Assembly: GCA_016218085.1 (NCBI GenBank) | Contig: JACREY010000020.1 | Coordinates: 62,001 to 126,000, forward strand | Direction: 5' to 3' | DNA from: Ignavibacteriota bacterium | Lineage (GTDB): Bacteria; Bacteroidota; Ignavibacteria; Tepidaquicellales; Tepidaquicellaceae | DNA length: 64,000 nt | Part shown: one piece after another, positions 9,413 through 18,324 of the stretch | How the letters are laid out: each line of letters begins with the position of its first letter | Numbering within the stretch: position 1 is the stretch's first letter | Notes under the pieces: model-generated | What the model was told of the DNA's origin: nothing | The model's input: the letters and a program-made list of their open reading frames with translations, nothing else | Databases searched by the model: none | Position numbers and translations under genes: made by a program

Positions 9413-11395
9413 ATGAAAAAGGCTAACACTAGAAGCATTCATTATTTCTTAATAAAATATTTTTCGATTTCAATATTAATTCCTACAATTATTCTGAGTA
9501 TTATCGGCACCAAGATTATTTATAACCAGGTAATCAACCGGGCAGAGATGAAGACAATATCGGATTTAAATTCTGCAAAAGAAATTTACAGCAATAAAAT
9601 ATCTTCAATTGAAGTCATTGCGAGGTTAACATCATTAAGAGGCTTTATAATTTCCTCACTACTTGAAAACAAAGCTGATACACTTCAGAAGGAGTTGCAG
9701 ACAACACTTAACACCGAAAAACTTGATATATTTACTATTGTAAATAAAAAAGGTATAGTTGTATGCAGAGGCAGGAATTTCTTATCACGGGGTGATACGT
9801 TATTAAATGACAGATTTTTTCAGAAAGTCCTAAAAAGCGGGGAATCATTTTCGGGAACAGACGTGATAAGCCGGGAAGAATTGGAGAAAGAATCTCCTGA
9901 ATTGGTCAAGAACGCAATAATGAAAATTATACCGACTCCGAAATCAAAAGAAAGAAAAGATTCAGTTGAATCGATGGGTATGATATTGAAAACTGCTGTA
10001 CCCGTTTTCGACAGAAATAAAAATCTGGTAGGAGTATTAATTGCAGGCGTATTATTGAACAGAAATTACGAACTTCTGCATAAAATAAAAGAAATAGTTC
10101 ATGAAAAAGAAATATATAAAGGAAAAGAAATAGGGACAGAAACTATTTTTTATAAAGATTTAAGGATAAGCACCAATGTAAAAAATCTTGACGGAAGTTA
10201 TGCAATTGGTACATTAGTTTCGGAGGAAGTGTATAATCAAACAATTGAAAAGGGTGAAAGGTGGACAGGTGACGCATTCGTAGTTAATGCATGGTACATA
10301 AGTGCATACGAGCCAATTAAGGATATCGAAGGTAAAGTAATCGGTATGTTGTATGTCGGATTGTTAAAGCAGCCTTTCAACGATATTCTTGCTAGTACAA
10401 TTCTGATATTTCTTGGAGTTGCAGTGATTGTATTGGTAATAATTTATTTTGTTGCGATTATGCTGTCAAATAGGATTACTGCCCCATTAAGGCAGCTTGA
10501 AGATGTTGCAAAGAAATTTACTGAAGGTGATTATAAATCCGAATTCACAATCAGTAAAGCCCCCCGTGAAGTTAAAAGTTTAGCAATTGCTCTGAATCAC
10601 ATGGCTGAAGAAGTTGAAAGGGAAAAGAATGAACTTGAAGAGTGGGCTGATAAAATGGAGGTGAAAGTTCAGGAGAGAACTTCCGAACTTAAAAAAATTC
10701 ACGGACAGCTTTTCCGTTCAGAAAAGCTTGCATCAATTGGAAAGCTTGCCGCAGGGGTTGCACACGAAATAAACAATCCTCTTACCGGCATATTGACTAA
10801 TGCGAGTTTGTTGCTTGAAGATTTAAATGTTGGAGATACAAAAAGAGATGATGTGCAGGTGATTGTGAATGAAACAATCAGATGCAGGGAAATTGTCAAA
10901 CGACTTCTGGATTTTGCAAGGCAGACCAAGCCGCAAAAAAGTCTAACGAATATTAATATTTTAATTGATAATATTGTACTACTGGTAAGAAATCAGGCAT
11001 CTTTCAGAAATGTGAATATAGAAAGATACTTTGCGGATGATTTACCCGATATTATGGTAGATAGAGATCAGATTCAACAGGTATTTATAAATTTTATATT
11101 AAACGCCTCGGATGCAATGCCGAAAGGTGGTGATATAAAAATATTATCAAGAGTTATTGAAAACGGTGAGTATATCGAGGTAAGGTTTTCTGATAATGGT
11201 ACCGGAATATCGGAAGATGACAAGCATAAGATTTTCGATCCGTTCTTCACAACAAAAGAAAGCGGAACCGGGCTGGGCTTATCTATCAGTTACGGAATAA
11301 TAGAGCAGCACGGCGGGACAATTAATGTAGAAAGTGAATTAGGCAAAGGGACAAGTTTTATAGTTCTGTTGCCGATAAAACCAATAGCAGAATAA
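9413..11395 (+). CDS. Cache-domain sensor histidine kinase (NtrB-like transmitter)
   Basis: A 660-residue kinase. TM1 is about 15-36, followed by an extracytoplasmic double-Cache-like sensor (about 38-322) with the GMLYVGLLKQPF end typical of such domains, TM2 (about 328-350), HAMP (350-405), a charged coiled coil, HisKA with His451 in GVAHEINNPLTG, and HATPase (DNGTGI, GTGLGLSISYG). Its stop overlaps the start of the NtrC-type regulator (TAATG), so it is very likely the cognate kinase. The ligand is unknown; Cache domains commonly bind small organic acids or amino acids. Confidence 0.88.
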   Translation: MKKANTRSIHYFLIKYFSISILIPTIILSIIGTKIIYNQVINRAEMKTISDLNSAKEIYSNKISSIEVIARLTSLRGFIISSLLENKADTLQKELQTTLNTEKLDIFTIVNKKGIVVCRGRNFLSRGDTLLNDRFFQKVLKSGESFSGTDVISREELEKESPELVKNAIMKIIPTPKSKERKDSVESMGMILKTAVPVFDRNKNLVGVLIAGVLLNRNYELLHKIKEIVHEKEIYKGKEIGTETIFYKDLRISTNVKNLDGSYAIGTLVSEEVYNQTIEKGERWTGDAFVVNAWYISAYEPIKDIEGKVIGMLYVGLLKQPFNDILASTILIFLGVAVIVLVIIYFVAIMLSNRITAPLRQLEDVAKKFTEGDYKSEFTISKAPREVKSLAIALNHMAEEVEREKNELEEWADKMEVKVQERTSELKKIHGQLFRSEKLASIGKLAAGVAHEINNPLTGILTNASLLLEDLNVGDTKRDDVQVIVNETIRCREIVKRLLDFARQTKPQKSLTNINILIDNIVLLVRNQASFRNVNIERYFADDLPDIMVDRDQIQQVFINFILNASDAMPKGGDIKILSRVIENGEYIEVRFSDNGTGISEDDKHKIFDPFFTTKESGTGLGLSISYGIIEQHGGTINVESELGKGTSFIVLLPIKPIAE

Positions 11396-12795
11396 TGAAG
11401 GCAAACATTTTAGTAATTGATGATGAACTGGTAATATGCCAGAGCTGTGAAAAAATATTTAAAAAATCAGGACACGATGTTATCTATGCAACCGGAGGAA
11501 GGCAAGCTTTAAAAATACTTGAAGAAATTAATTTTGATGTGGTCTTTACGGATTTAAAAATGATAGATGTAGGTGGTATGGAAGTTTTACAGGCGATAAA
11601 GCAGAAATATCCAGATACAATTGTTGTTGTGATAACAGGCTATGCAACAGTTGCGTCTGCAGTCGAGACAATGAAATACGGTGCATTCGATTACCTCCCG
11701 AAGCCATTTACTCCTTCTGAAATACTGACAGTGTTAAACAGGGCATTGGAAAAAAGAAGTCTCGTGAAAATTACTACCGAGGAATACAACTATTCGGATT
11801 TATCCGGTTTCGAAGGAATAATTGGGAAGAGCCCGAGTATAGTGAGAGTATATAATTTAATCGGTAAAGTTGCACCCACGGATAGTACGGTTTTAATACT
11901 GGGAGAAAGTGGAACAGGGAAAGAAATGACTGCACATGCTATTCATAATAGAAGTTTAAGAAAAGAAAACAGGTTTTTCCCGATTGATATTTCAAGCTTG
12001 TCTGCGGGGTTGATAGAGAGTGAATTATTCGGGCATATTAAAGGCTCGTTTACGGGAGCCATTACGGATAAGCAGGGTGTATTCGAAGCGGCAAAAGATG
12101 GAACTATATTTCTGGACGAGATAGGAAACCTACCGTTGGAAACTCAATCAAAGATGTTAAGGATAATTCAGGAAAAAGAATTTATTCCTGTCGGAAGTAC
12201 GACAACAAAGCAGACAAATGTTAGGCTGATATTTGCGACTAATCAGAATCTTAAGAAAGCAGTCGAAAACGGAAAATTCAGAGAAGATTTATATTACAGG
12301 TTAAATGTTTTTCCGATAAAGCTTCCGGCACTCAGAGAAAGAAAGGAAGATATTCCCGAACTTACTTTGCATTTCCTTAAAAAATATTGCGGGAAAATTA
12401 ATAAAGTAATTCCTTCCATCGATATTGAAGCAATGGAGATGCTTCAAAATTATCATTGGCCCGGAAATATCAGGGAACTCGAGCATATCATAGAACGACT
12501 TACTATTTTAATAGAAGGGGATTTAATTAACTCTGTTCAAATTTCATCAGTTCTTTATAAAACTGATATGATTGCAAGCTCTGTTTTACCAAAAAATATT
12601 TATGACCTGAACAGTTTCAAAAAACAGGTCAAAGAAACATCTATAAAGGAAATTGAAAAACTTTTTGTTACTGAAGCGCTTTTAAGAAATAACTGGAATA
12701 TCTCAAAGGCAGCCCTGGATGTGAGTATGCAAAGGTCGAATTTTCAAGCTTTGATGAGAAAATACGGTATAAAAAAACCGGAGTATGATGAATAA
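11395..12795 (+). CDS. NtrC-family sigma54-dependent response regulator
   Basis: A 466-residue enhancer-binding activator. It has a receiver with Asp53 (VVFTDLKM), an AAA+ domain with Walker A GESGTGK (169-175) and Walker B FLDEIG (D240/E241), and a C-terminal Fis-type helix-turn-helix ([17 protein letters not shown]). The sigma54-contact loop reads GSFTGA at 216-221, with Ser for Ala in the usual GAFTGA. It is coupled to the upstream Cache kinase by a 1-bp overlap. The nearest target is the sigma54 promoter at 12973-12988 with two palindromes upstream. It probably controls the following double-receiver gene and perhaps the hydrogenase operon. Confidence 0.9.
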   Translation: MKANILVIDDELVICQSCEKIFKKSGHDVIYATGGRQALKILEEINFDVVFTDLKMIDVGGMEVLQAIKQKYPDTIVVVITGYATVASAVETMKYGAFDYLPKPFTPSEILTVLNRALEKRSLVKITTEEYNYSDLSGFEGIIGKSPSIVRVYNLIGKVAPTDSTVLILGESGTGKEMTAHAIHNRSLRKENRFFPIDISSLSAGLIESELFGHIKGSFTGAITDKQGVFEAAKDGTIFLDEIGNLPLETQSKMLRIIQEKEFIPVGSTTTKQTNVRLIFATNQNLKKAVENGKFREDLYYRLNVFPIKLPALRERKEDIPELTLHFLKKYCGKINKVIPSIDIEAMEMLQNYHWPGNIRELEHIIERLTILIEGDLINSVQISSVLYKTDMIASSVLPKNIYDLNSFKKQVKETSIKEIEKLFVTEALLRNNWNISKAALDVSMQRSNFQALMRKYGIKKPEYDE

Positions 12796-12906
12796 CAGAA
12801 AATTAATATTGCTTTTTCTGCATAAATATTTATACACTTCATAAATCCACAAAAAACAACAATACTTTATTTAATTCTCTCTTTCTTTTTGAAATTGCGA
12901 TTTTAA

Positions 12907-12944
12907 TGCATATGATTTTATGCACTTATAATGCAAAAGCATTA
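12907..12944 (+). promoter_or_regulatory. Two adjacent palindromes, candidate enhancer (UAS) sites
   Basis: Two perfect inverted repeats lie four bases apart: TGCATA-N6-TATGCA at 12907-12924 and TAATGC-N4-GCATTA at 12929-12944. They end about 30 bp upstream of the sigma54 -24 element. This fits NtrC-type activator binding, although the distance is shorter than the usual 80-150 bp. A related palindrome occurs at 14301-14318. Confidence 0.55.
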
Positions 12945-12972
12945 AAATTAACGTTTAAACTTAATTTTTAGA

Positions 12973-12988
12973 CTGGCACGGCAGTTGT
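12973..12988 (+). promoter_or_regulatory. Sigma54 (RpoN) promoter
   Basis: CTGGCACGGCAGTTGTA matches the sigma54 consensus TGGCACG-N4-TTGCW at all key positions except the -12 C, which is T. The GG and GT dinucleotides have the correct spacing. It sits about 48 bp before the ATG at 13036 and directly after an NtrC-family gene. Confidence 0.8.
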
Positions 12989-13035
12989 AAGTATTTTGTC
13001 AAAGAATATAAAAAATAAAATAAAGGAATTATAAA

Positions 13036-14196
13036 ATGATTACGGAAAAAATATTAGTAGTGGATGATGAATCAACAATTTGTGATAGTGTAAAGAAGAT
13101 TCTTTCGAGAAAAGGATTTGAAGTTGAGAACTCACTCAATGCAACCGATGCAATCGAAAAAATGAAGGAGAAAAAATTCGACATTTTAATCACAGATTTG
13201 ATGATGCCGGAAATAAGCGGAATGGAATTAATCGAACTCGTGAAAAAATATTACCCCGAAATAGATGTACTCGTTATTACAGGATATGCTACAATTGATT
13301 CAGCAGTACATGCAACAAAATTAGGAGCACTCGATTACCTGCAAAAGCCATTTACCCCTACTGAACTTACTGACAGGATTCAGAAAGCGGTTGAGTTAAG
13401 GAAAAGCAGGAAGAAAGAAGAGGAAGAAAGGGAAAGAGATAGTAAAATGGCAAAAGAAGTCATTGATGTCGATATGCCTTTCGTAATAGAAGAAATCGAA
13501 AAAGCAACATCTTCGGATTTTGTAAACAGGCTAACACGTTCCGACATACCGCTTTCCAAAAAATATTCCGTTACTATTCAATGCGCAAAAGGTAACAGGG
13601 AATGCAAGATTTTTACAAGAACAAGAATAGAATGCAAAGGAGAATGCATCGAAATTAAAAAAGAAAAAAAAGCATTACTGAAAAAAGGAATGGGTTTACA
13701 AAAAAACGAAGGACTGATTGATGTCGATATGCCATTTAATATAACTGAAGTAGAAAGCGAAATCGGGAGCGATTATCTTGATTGCATGGACAGGTCAGAT
13801 TACCCGAGGGCAGCACTCTACGGTAAAAATGCTGAAGTAAGAAAGTGCGTGCTTGTTGTCGACGACGAACCTATCGTCTGTCATAGCGTCCGCAGAATAT
13901 TATCAAGACAGAATTTCACAGTCGAAGAAGCATTCGATGTTGATGTTGCTCAGCAGAAAATAAAAAATAATAAATATGATTTGATATTCCTCGACCTCAA
14001 GATGCCCAAAAAAGACGGGATGAATATTCTGGTTTCTATAAAAGAAAATTATCCCGGCACACCTGTAATTATGATAACGGGTTACGGAACGATAGATAAA
14101 GCAATAGAAGCGACAAGGCTTGGTGCTTTCCAGTTTATACCTAAACCTTTTTCCCCAGAAGAGCTTAAAGAGATTGCACTCGAAGCAATCTCTTAA
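13036..14196 (+). CDS. Double-receiver protein with duplicated linker motif and Cys cluster
   Basis: A 386-residue protein without an output domain. REC1 (1-120) has phospho-acceptor Asp54 and REC2 (270-386) has Asp320; both keep the DD pair, the Thr in ITGY and the KPF lysine. Between them a 32-residue unit starting IDVDMPF occurs twice (141-172 and 226-258, both ending RSD-x-P). The region between the copies has four cysteines, C183-x6-C190-x9-C200-x3-C204, which could bind a metal or Fe-S centre. It is transcribed from the sigma54 promoter just upstream. It may act as a phosphate sink or relay for the two kinases; this is inference. Confidence 0.8.
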   Translation: MITEKILVVDDESTICDSVKKILSRKGFEVENSLNATDAIEKMKEKKFDILITDLMMPEISGMELIELVKKYYPEIDVLVITGYATIDSAVHATKLGALDYLQKPFTPTELTDRIQKAVELRKSRKKEEEERERDSKMAKEVIDVDMPFVIEEIEKATSSDFVNRLTRSDIPLSKKYSVTIQCAKGNRECKIFTRTRIECKGECIEIKKEKKALLKKGMGLQKNEGLIDVDMPFNITEVESEIGSDYLDCMDRSDYPRAALYGKNAEVRKCVLVVDDEPIVCHSVRRILSRQNFTVEEAFDVDVAQQKIKNNKYDLIFLDLKMPKKDGMNILVSIKENYPGTPVIMITGYGTIDKAIEATRLGAFQFIPKPFSPEELKEIALEAIS

Positions 14197-14225
14197 AAGA
14201 GCACCTTGAAATAATTTGTAAACAT

Positions 14226-14252
14226 AAACCGGATGAAAATCCGGTTTTTTTT
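14226..14252 (+). terminator. Intrinsic terminator after the double-receiver gene
   Basis: Perfect 9-bp stem AAACCGGAT/ATCCGGTTT with a GAAA tetraloop, running into eight T residues. It cleanly separates the regulatory operon from the hydrogenase operon. Confidence 0.92.
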
Positions 14253-14300
14253 ATAAATAATTATTTCCAAAAATAGAGTTTTGAGTCCTAAATACTACGG

Positions 14301-14318
14301 TGCATAAAATATTATGCA
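14301..14318 (+). promoter_or_regulatory. Palindrome upstream of the Rrf2/hydrogenase operon
   Basis: Perfect inverted repeat TGCATAA-N4-TTATGCA, 118 bp before the Rrf2 ATG. Its half-site TGCATA is shared with the palindrome at 12907, so it may be read by the same NtrC-type activator; alternatively it is the Rrf2 operator. No convincing sigma54 -24/-12 pair was found between it and the gene. Confidence 0.5.
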
Positions 14319-14436
14319 TTATAAATATTTGATTATTAATAATATAAAGAATACTAAAAAAATTACACTTGCATTTAAAAAAAAGTATTGATAGATTTTA
14401 AACATTATAAAAAGGTCTTTTTATCCTTTATCATTG

Positions 14437-14856
14437 ATGCTTTATTCAAAGTATTGTGAATATTCAATAAGGGCTTTAGCATATCTGGGTGCTAACTCGC
14501 AAAAGAAAAATTACCTCCTCGTCAAGGAAATCTCTGAAAAGACGAATATTCCTTGTGCCTATCTTCATAAAATATTCCAGGACCTGGCCAGTAATACAAA
14601 CTGGATTGTCTCAAAGAAAGGAAGGAACGGCGGCGTAACCATGTCCATTGAAAGCAGAAAAATAAAATTGATGGATATAATTAAATTATGCGACGGTGTT
14701 CAGACAATCAGGAAATGTATTTTTGGCGGTGAGAAGGAATGCAAAGCACACCCAAAATGTAAGATGTATGAATACTGTTCTTACATACTCAACGAAATAA
14801 CGACTTTTTATGAAAAGACGACTCTTGATGTAATCGCAAAGATGGATCCGTTTTAA
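14437..14856 (+). CDS. Rrf2-family transcriptional regulator
   Basis: A winged-helix repressor or sensor of 139 residues. The HTH region is LVKEISEKTNIPCAYLHKI, followed by the wing GRNGGV, and the C-terminal loop is Cys-rich (KCIFGGEKEC, PKC, YC), which in IscR/NsrR-like members binds an Fe-S cluster. Start: the ATG at 14437 is preferred over the TTG one codon earlier. It is the first gene of the long hydrogenase run, 30 bp before the maturation protease, so it probably controls that operon in response to redox, O2 or Fe-S status. Confidence 0.85.
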   Translation: MLYSKYCEYSIRALAYLGANSQKKNYLLVKEISEKTNIPCAYLHKIFQDLASNTNWIVSKKGRNGGVTMSIESRKIKLMDIIKLCDGVQTIRKCIFGGEKECKAHPKCKMYEYCSYILNEITTFYEKTTLDVIAKMDPF

Positions 14857-14886
14857 TAAAGGATTTCGAAATTTTAATTTAGTGTT

Positions 14887-15453
14887 TTGAAAACACTTGT
14901 CTTAGGGATGGGGAACACCATACTGAACGATGATGCAATAGGCATTATCATTGTCAGGTATTTAAGCGCGCATTTTAAAAATGAACCCGGAATCGATTTC
15001 AAAGAAACATCATGGGGAGGATTCAGGATTATTGATTTGATGCGTGGGTATAATTATGTAATTATAATCGACTCCATTAAAACAGGAAAAATGTATCCTG
15101 GTTTTATTCATCACCTGAAAACAACAGATTTACTTCACACTTTAAGATTAAATTCCTATCACGATATTAACTTTATTACTGCAATTAAACTTGCAGAGAT
15201 ATTAGATGAAAAAATGCCTTCCGAAATGGATATTCTAGCTGTTGAGGTCGTAAATAATTTTATTATTACGGAAAAATTATCGGATGAAATTAAAGACAGC
15301 ATTTATAAATGTTCTCTAGAAATCCTAGATTTATTAAAAACTAATAAAATCATCGGTAATAATTTTAATGAAAGCACTTTTAAAAAAATTGAATCTGATA
15401 TTGACTTAAAAATTTATTACGATGAAGAAATGATGAGCGAATTTACAAATTAG
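14887..15453 (+). CDS. [NiFe]-hydrogenase maturation endopeptidase (peptidase M52)
   Basis: A 188-residue protease that cuts the C-terminal tail off the hydrogenase large subunit once nickel is in place. The family motif GMGNTILNDDAIG is at 7-19. The three expected nickel ligands are Asp16, Asp62 and His92, matching Glu16/Asp62/His93 of HybD. The start is a TTG at 14887; there is no in-frame ATG before the conserved N-terminus. The C-terminal 25 or so residues extend beyond most homologues. The only large subunit in the window (27741-29219) carries a 26-residue tail and is its likely substrate. Confidence 0.88.
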   Translation: MKTLVLGMGNTILNDDAIGIIIVRYLSAHFKNEPGIDFKETSWGGFRIIDLMRGYNYVIIIDSIKTGKMYPGFIHHLKTTDLLHTLRLNSYHDINFITAIKLAEILDEKMPSEMDILAVEVVNNFIITEKLSDEIKDSIYKCSLEILDLLKTNKIIGNNFNESTFKKIESDIDLKIYYDEEMMSEFTN

Positions 15454-15486
15454 GTTTGAAAAAGTTATTAATAAAATTTCATAAAT

Positions 15487-16170
15487 ATGAAAATTGTAAA
15501 TATAAAAATTCCAGGTAAGCTGTCGCAGAAAGAGCAGGATTTAAGAGTGTCATTTTTAAGGCAGCTAGAAGCTGTTCCGAACAGCGAGAAAATTAAATCC
15601 TGCATACAGTGCGGAACATGCACAGGTTCTTGTCCTGTATCATATGCAATGGACATCTCTCCGAGAGAGGTGATAGCGCTTTTCAGGGCAGGTGATATGG
15701 AATCGCTGCTTCACAGCAAAACAATATGGGTATGTGCTTCTTGTTATGCTTGCCAGACGAGATGTACAGCTCTAATAAAAGTTACGGATATAATTTACGC
15801 ATTAAAAAGACTTGCAATGGAAAAAAATATTTACCCCCCGCATTTTCCCGTGTATTCCCTGTCGCAATCCTTCGTAAAAATAATGAATTCGTACGGCAGG
15901 CTTCACGAAGCAAGATTACTTATATTTTATTTCATGAAAACAAACCCGTTTAAATTATTCAGTTTCATGCCTCTTGGATTAAGGATGGCTAAGAGAAAAA
16001 GAATAGCCTATCTGCCGTCTAAGATTAAAGATTTAAAAAATTTCCAGAAAATAATTAAGAAAGCGGAACAATTCGATATGCCGAGGGCAGTTGAAGAAGC
16101 ACAATATTTAAAAGGCGCGGTCGGTTACGGTGCAGTTGATAAAAAAACAGAATTAGAATCAAAAAAATAA
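15487..16170 (+). CDS. hdrC: Heterodisulfide reductase subunit C-like Fe-S protein
   Basis: A 227-residue soluble electron-transfer subunit. Two [4Fe-4S] motifs are present: CIQCGTCTGSCP (about 39-50) and CASCYACQTRC (about 83-93), spaced as in HdrC. It would pass electrons to the HdrB site encoded 9 bp downstream. The roughly 130 residues after the clusters are helical and lack membrane segments, unlike HdrE- or NarI-linked forms. Adjacent HdrB and HdrA-N genes define an hdrCBA arrangement at the front of the hydrogenase run. Confidence 0.85.
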   Translation: MKIVNIKIPGKLSQKEQDLRVSFLRQLEAVPNSEKIKSCIQCGTCTGSCPVSYAMDISPREVIALFRAGDMESLLHSKTIWVCASCYACQTRCTALIKVTDIIYALKRLAMEKNIYPPHFPVYSLSQSFVKIMNSYGRLHEARLLIFYFMKTNPFKLFSFMPLGLRMAKRKRIAYLPSKIKDLKNFQKIIKKAEQFDMPRAVEEAQYLKGAVGYGAVDKKTELESKK

Positions 16171-16179
16171 ATTACCATA

Positions 16180-17052
16180 ATGGATTATTCATATTTTCCG
16201 GGCTGCAGTTTGGAATCGGCCCATAGCAGTTATAACGATTCTATGAAAAAAGTTTTTAGCCACCTCGAATGTAATCTTCACGAACTCGAAGACTGGAATT
16301 GCTGCGGTGCAACTGCTTATATGTCGGTAAAAGAGGTTGTAGGATTTGCGATATCAGCAAGGAATCTTGCCATTGCAGAAAAGCAAAAATGGGACCTGGT
16401 TGCTCCTTGCAGCTCGTGTTATACGATACTGGCAAAGACACACAGGTATATGAAGGAATTGCCGGAACTTAAAGATAGGGTTAACGAATGCTTGAAAGAG
16501 GGTGGACTGAGCTACAATCTAAAAGTGAAAGTTAGGCACCCCCTTGATGTGTTGATTAATGATATCGGTCTGGATAAAATAAAAGTAAAAACAAAAGTAA
16601 GGCTTGAAGGACTGAAGGTTGCAAATTATTATGGTTGCCAGATTGTAAGACCCGAAAAAGGATTCGATGACAGAGAAGAGCCAATGACCATGGATAATTT
16701 GTTTAATGCTGTTGGAGCTGAAAATGTTTATTACCCTATGAAAGTAAAGTGCTGCGGCGGAATGCTGATGACTACTTATGAAGACGTTGCAATAAAACTT
16801 TCAAAAGAGATTATTGAATGTGCGATTAATAACGGTGCAAACTGCATTGTAACGACATGCCCGTTGTGCCAGATGAACCTTGAAGCATATCAGGACGAAA
16901 TTAATAGAGTATATAATACAAAATATAATATGCCGATTTTATTTTTCACGCAGGTTCTAGGACTTGCATTTGGTTTTTCGGATTCGGAACTGGGAATTAA
17001 TAAGAACCTTACTGCATCGATAAAATTAAAAGGTGCACTGATTCATCAATAA
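16180..17052 (+). CDS. hdrB: Heterodisulfide reductase subunit B-like protein
   Basis: A 290-residue protein with two CCG domains, the cysteine signature of HdrB. First set: the Cys near residue 9, WNCCGA (about 41-46) and PCSSC (about 78-82). Second set: YGC (about 155), KCCGG (about 194-198) and TCPLCQ (about 227-232). In methanogen HdrB these cysteines hold two noncubane [4Fe-4S] clusters that reduce a disulfide. The organism is probably bacterial, so the natural substrate is unknown; a protein or low-molecular-weight disulfide is possible. Confidence 0.85.
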   Translation: MDYSYFPGCSLESAHSSYNDSMKKVFSHLECNLHELEDWNCCGATAYMSVKEVVGFAISARNLAIAEKQKWDLVAPCSSCYTILAKTHRYMKELPELKDRVNECLKEGGLSYNLKVKVRHPLDVLINDIGLDKIKVKTKVRLEGLKVANYYGCQIVRPEKGFDDREEPMTMDNLFNAVGAENVYYPMKVKCCGGMLMTTYEDVAIKLSKEIIECAINNGANCIVTTCPLCQMNLEAYQDEINRVYNTKYNMPILFFTQVLGLAFGFSDSELGINKNLTASIKLKGALIHQ

Positions 17053-17081
17053 AAAAGTTTATAAAAGCTAAAATTAATTAT

Positions 17082-17939
17082 ATGTTTAAAGAAGAGCAAA
17101 ATAACCCTGACGTCAGAATTGGATTTTTTATTTGCCACTGCGGTGTGAATATATCGTCCACTGTGAATGTTACTGAAGTAAGGGATTATATTGCGGGACA
17201 ACCGAATGTAATATTGTCACGCGATTACAAGTTCATGTGTTCCGACCCCGGGCAGAATTTAATCAAGGATGCAATTAAGACTCATAAGCTAAATAGGATT
17301 GTAGTATCTGCATGTTCACCCTTGATGCACGAGCTTACTTTCAGGAATGCCTGCGAGAAAGCAGGTATTAACAGATTTCTTTTCCAAATGGCAAATATAC
17401 GTGAACATTGCGCATGGGTTCACGATGATAAAAAGAAAGCAACTCTGAAAGCAAAAGCTCATGCAAGCGCTGCTGTTGCGCGTGTGGCATTCCAGATGCC
17501 ACTCGAAGTCAAAAAAGCAAAACTTAATCCCGATACTCTGATAATTGGCGCAGGTATATCCGGAATACAGGCTGCACTTGAGATTGCAGATTCAGGTAAT
17601 AATGTTTATCTCGTTGAAAGAGAACCTTCCATCGGCGGCAAGATGGCAATCTTTGATAAAACATTCCCGACACTTGATTGCTCTGCCTGCATATTGACTC
17701 CGAAAATGGTATCTGTCGGACACAGGGACTCTATTAAATTATTTTCCTGGAGCGAAGTCGTTTCAGTTTCAGGTTATCTTGGAAATTTTAAAGTGAAAAT
17801 TAAAAAAAGAGCGAGATATGTTGATATGGATAAATGTACAGGCTGCGGTCAATGCTGGAGTCATTGCCCAGCTTCTAAATTTCCATCGAGACGGCAGATT
17901 ATTATGGGTGAAAATAAAATAATTAACGAGATAAAATAA
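17082..17939 (+). CDS. hdrA: HdrA N-terminal half (flavin-binding subunit, split)
   Basis: A 285-residue protein equal to only the first part of HdrA. It contains the N-terminal domain with FICHCGVN (16-23), C53 and C78, the FAD dinucleotide fold GAGISG (156-161), the TLDCSACILTPKM segment (198-210) and one ferredoxin motif C252-x2-C255-x2-C258-x3-C262. It then stops; full HdrA is about 650 residues. The sequence after the stop is an unrelated DRTGG gene, so this is not a simple frameshift. The missing C-terminal half is found at 24407-26176, fused to a different N-terminus. The two proteins may assemble to restore the flavin site. Confidence 0.85.
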   Translation: MFKEEQNNPDVRIGFFICHCGVNISSTVNVTEVRDYIAGQPNVILSRDYKFMCSDPGQNLIKDAIKTHKLNRIVVSACSPLMHELTFRNACEKAGINRFLFQMANIREHCAWVHDDKKKATLKAKAHASAAVARVAFQMPLEVKKAKLNPDTLIIGAGISGIQAALEIADSGNNVYLVEREPSIGGKMAIFDKTFPTLDCSACILTPKMVSVGHRDSIKLFSWSEVVSVSGYLGNFKVKIKKRARYVDMDKCTGCGQCWSHCPASKFPSRRQIIMGENKIINEIK

Positions 17940-17940
17940 A

Positions 17941-18324
17941 ATGCAGTTAAAAGAAATCGTAAATATTTTGGAATGCAAAAACCATACAGACGAAGGATTG
18001 CTTTGGCGGGACATAGAGTATTGCTATGCAACAGATATGATGAGCGATGTTTTAAAAACCTGCAAGATTGGTTCTTTGTTAATAACAGGTCTTGTGAATC
18101 AGCAGGTTATACAGGTTGCTGAGATTATGGATTTGAAAGGAATAATATTCGTGTCCGGAAAAGAACCTGCTACTGAGATCATCGAAAAGGCAAACGAAAA
18201 AAATCTACCGATGCTGACGACAGAAAAACAATTATTCGAAGCCTGTGGAATTTTATATACATTCGGCTTAAGAGGAAGAGAAATATTTCAAAAGGCGGAT
18301 GATGGAACAGGAAATTCTATATAA
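17941..18324 (+). CDS. DRTGG-domain protein
   Basis: A 127-residue single-domain protein resembling DRTGG domains, as found next to CBS domains and in phosphotransacetylases. It shows an alternating strand/helix pattern (GSLLITGLVN, KGIIFVSGKEP, NLPMLTT) consistent with that fold. Its function is unknown, but DRTGG genes are regular neighbours of trimeric bifurcating hydrogenase operons. It starts 1 bp after the HdrA-N stop and its 3' end overlaps the ATPase gene by 26 bp. A second copy lies at 20046. Confidence 0.7.
   Translation: MQLKEIVNILECKNHTDEGLLWRDIEYCYATDMMSDVLKTCKIGSLLITGLVNQQVIQVAEIMDLKGIIFVSGKEPATEIIEKANEKNLPMLTTEKQLFEACGILYTFGLRGREIFQKADDGTGNSI

Noticed and set aside
14319-14436. 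Sigma54 promoter directly upstream of the Rrf2 gene
   Set aside because: A TTGCA near 14369 could be a -12 element, but no GG occurs at the required -24 position.
17900-18000. HdrA truncated by a simple frameshift or stop
   Set aside because: The bases after the stop encode an intact DRTGG protein in a close operon, with no leftover HdrA C-terminal sequence. That sequence is found intact in another gene at 24407.
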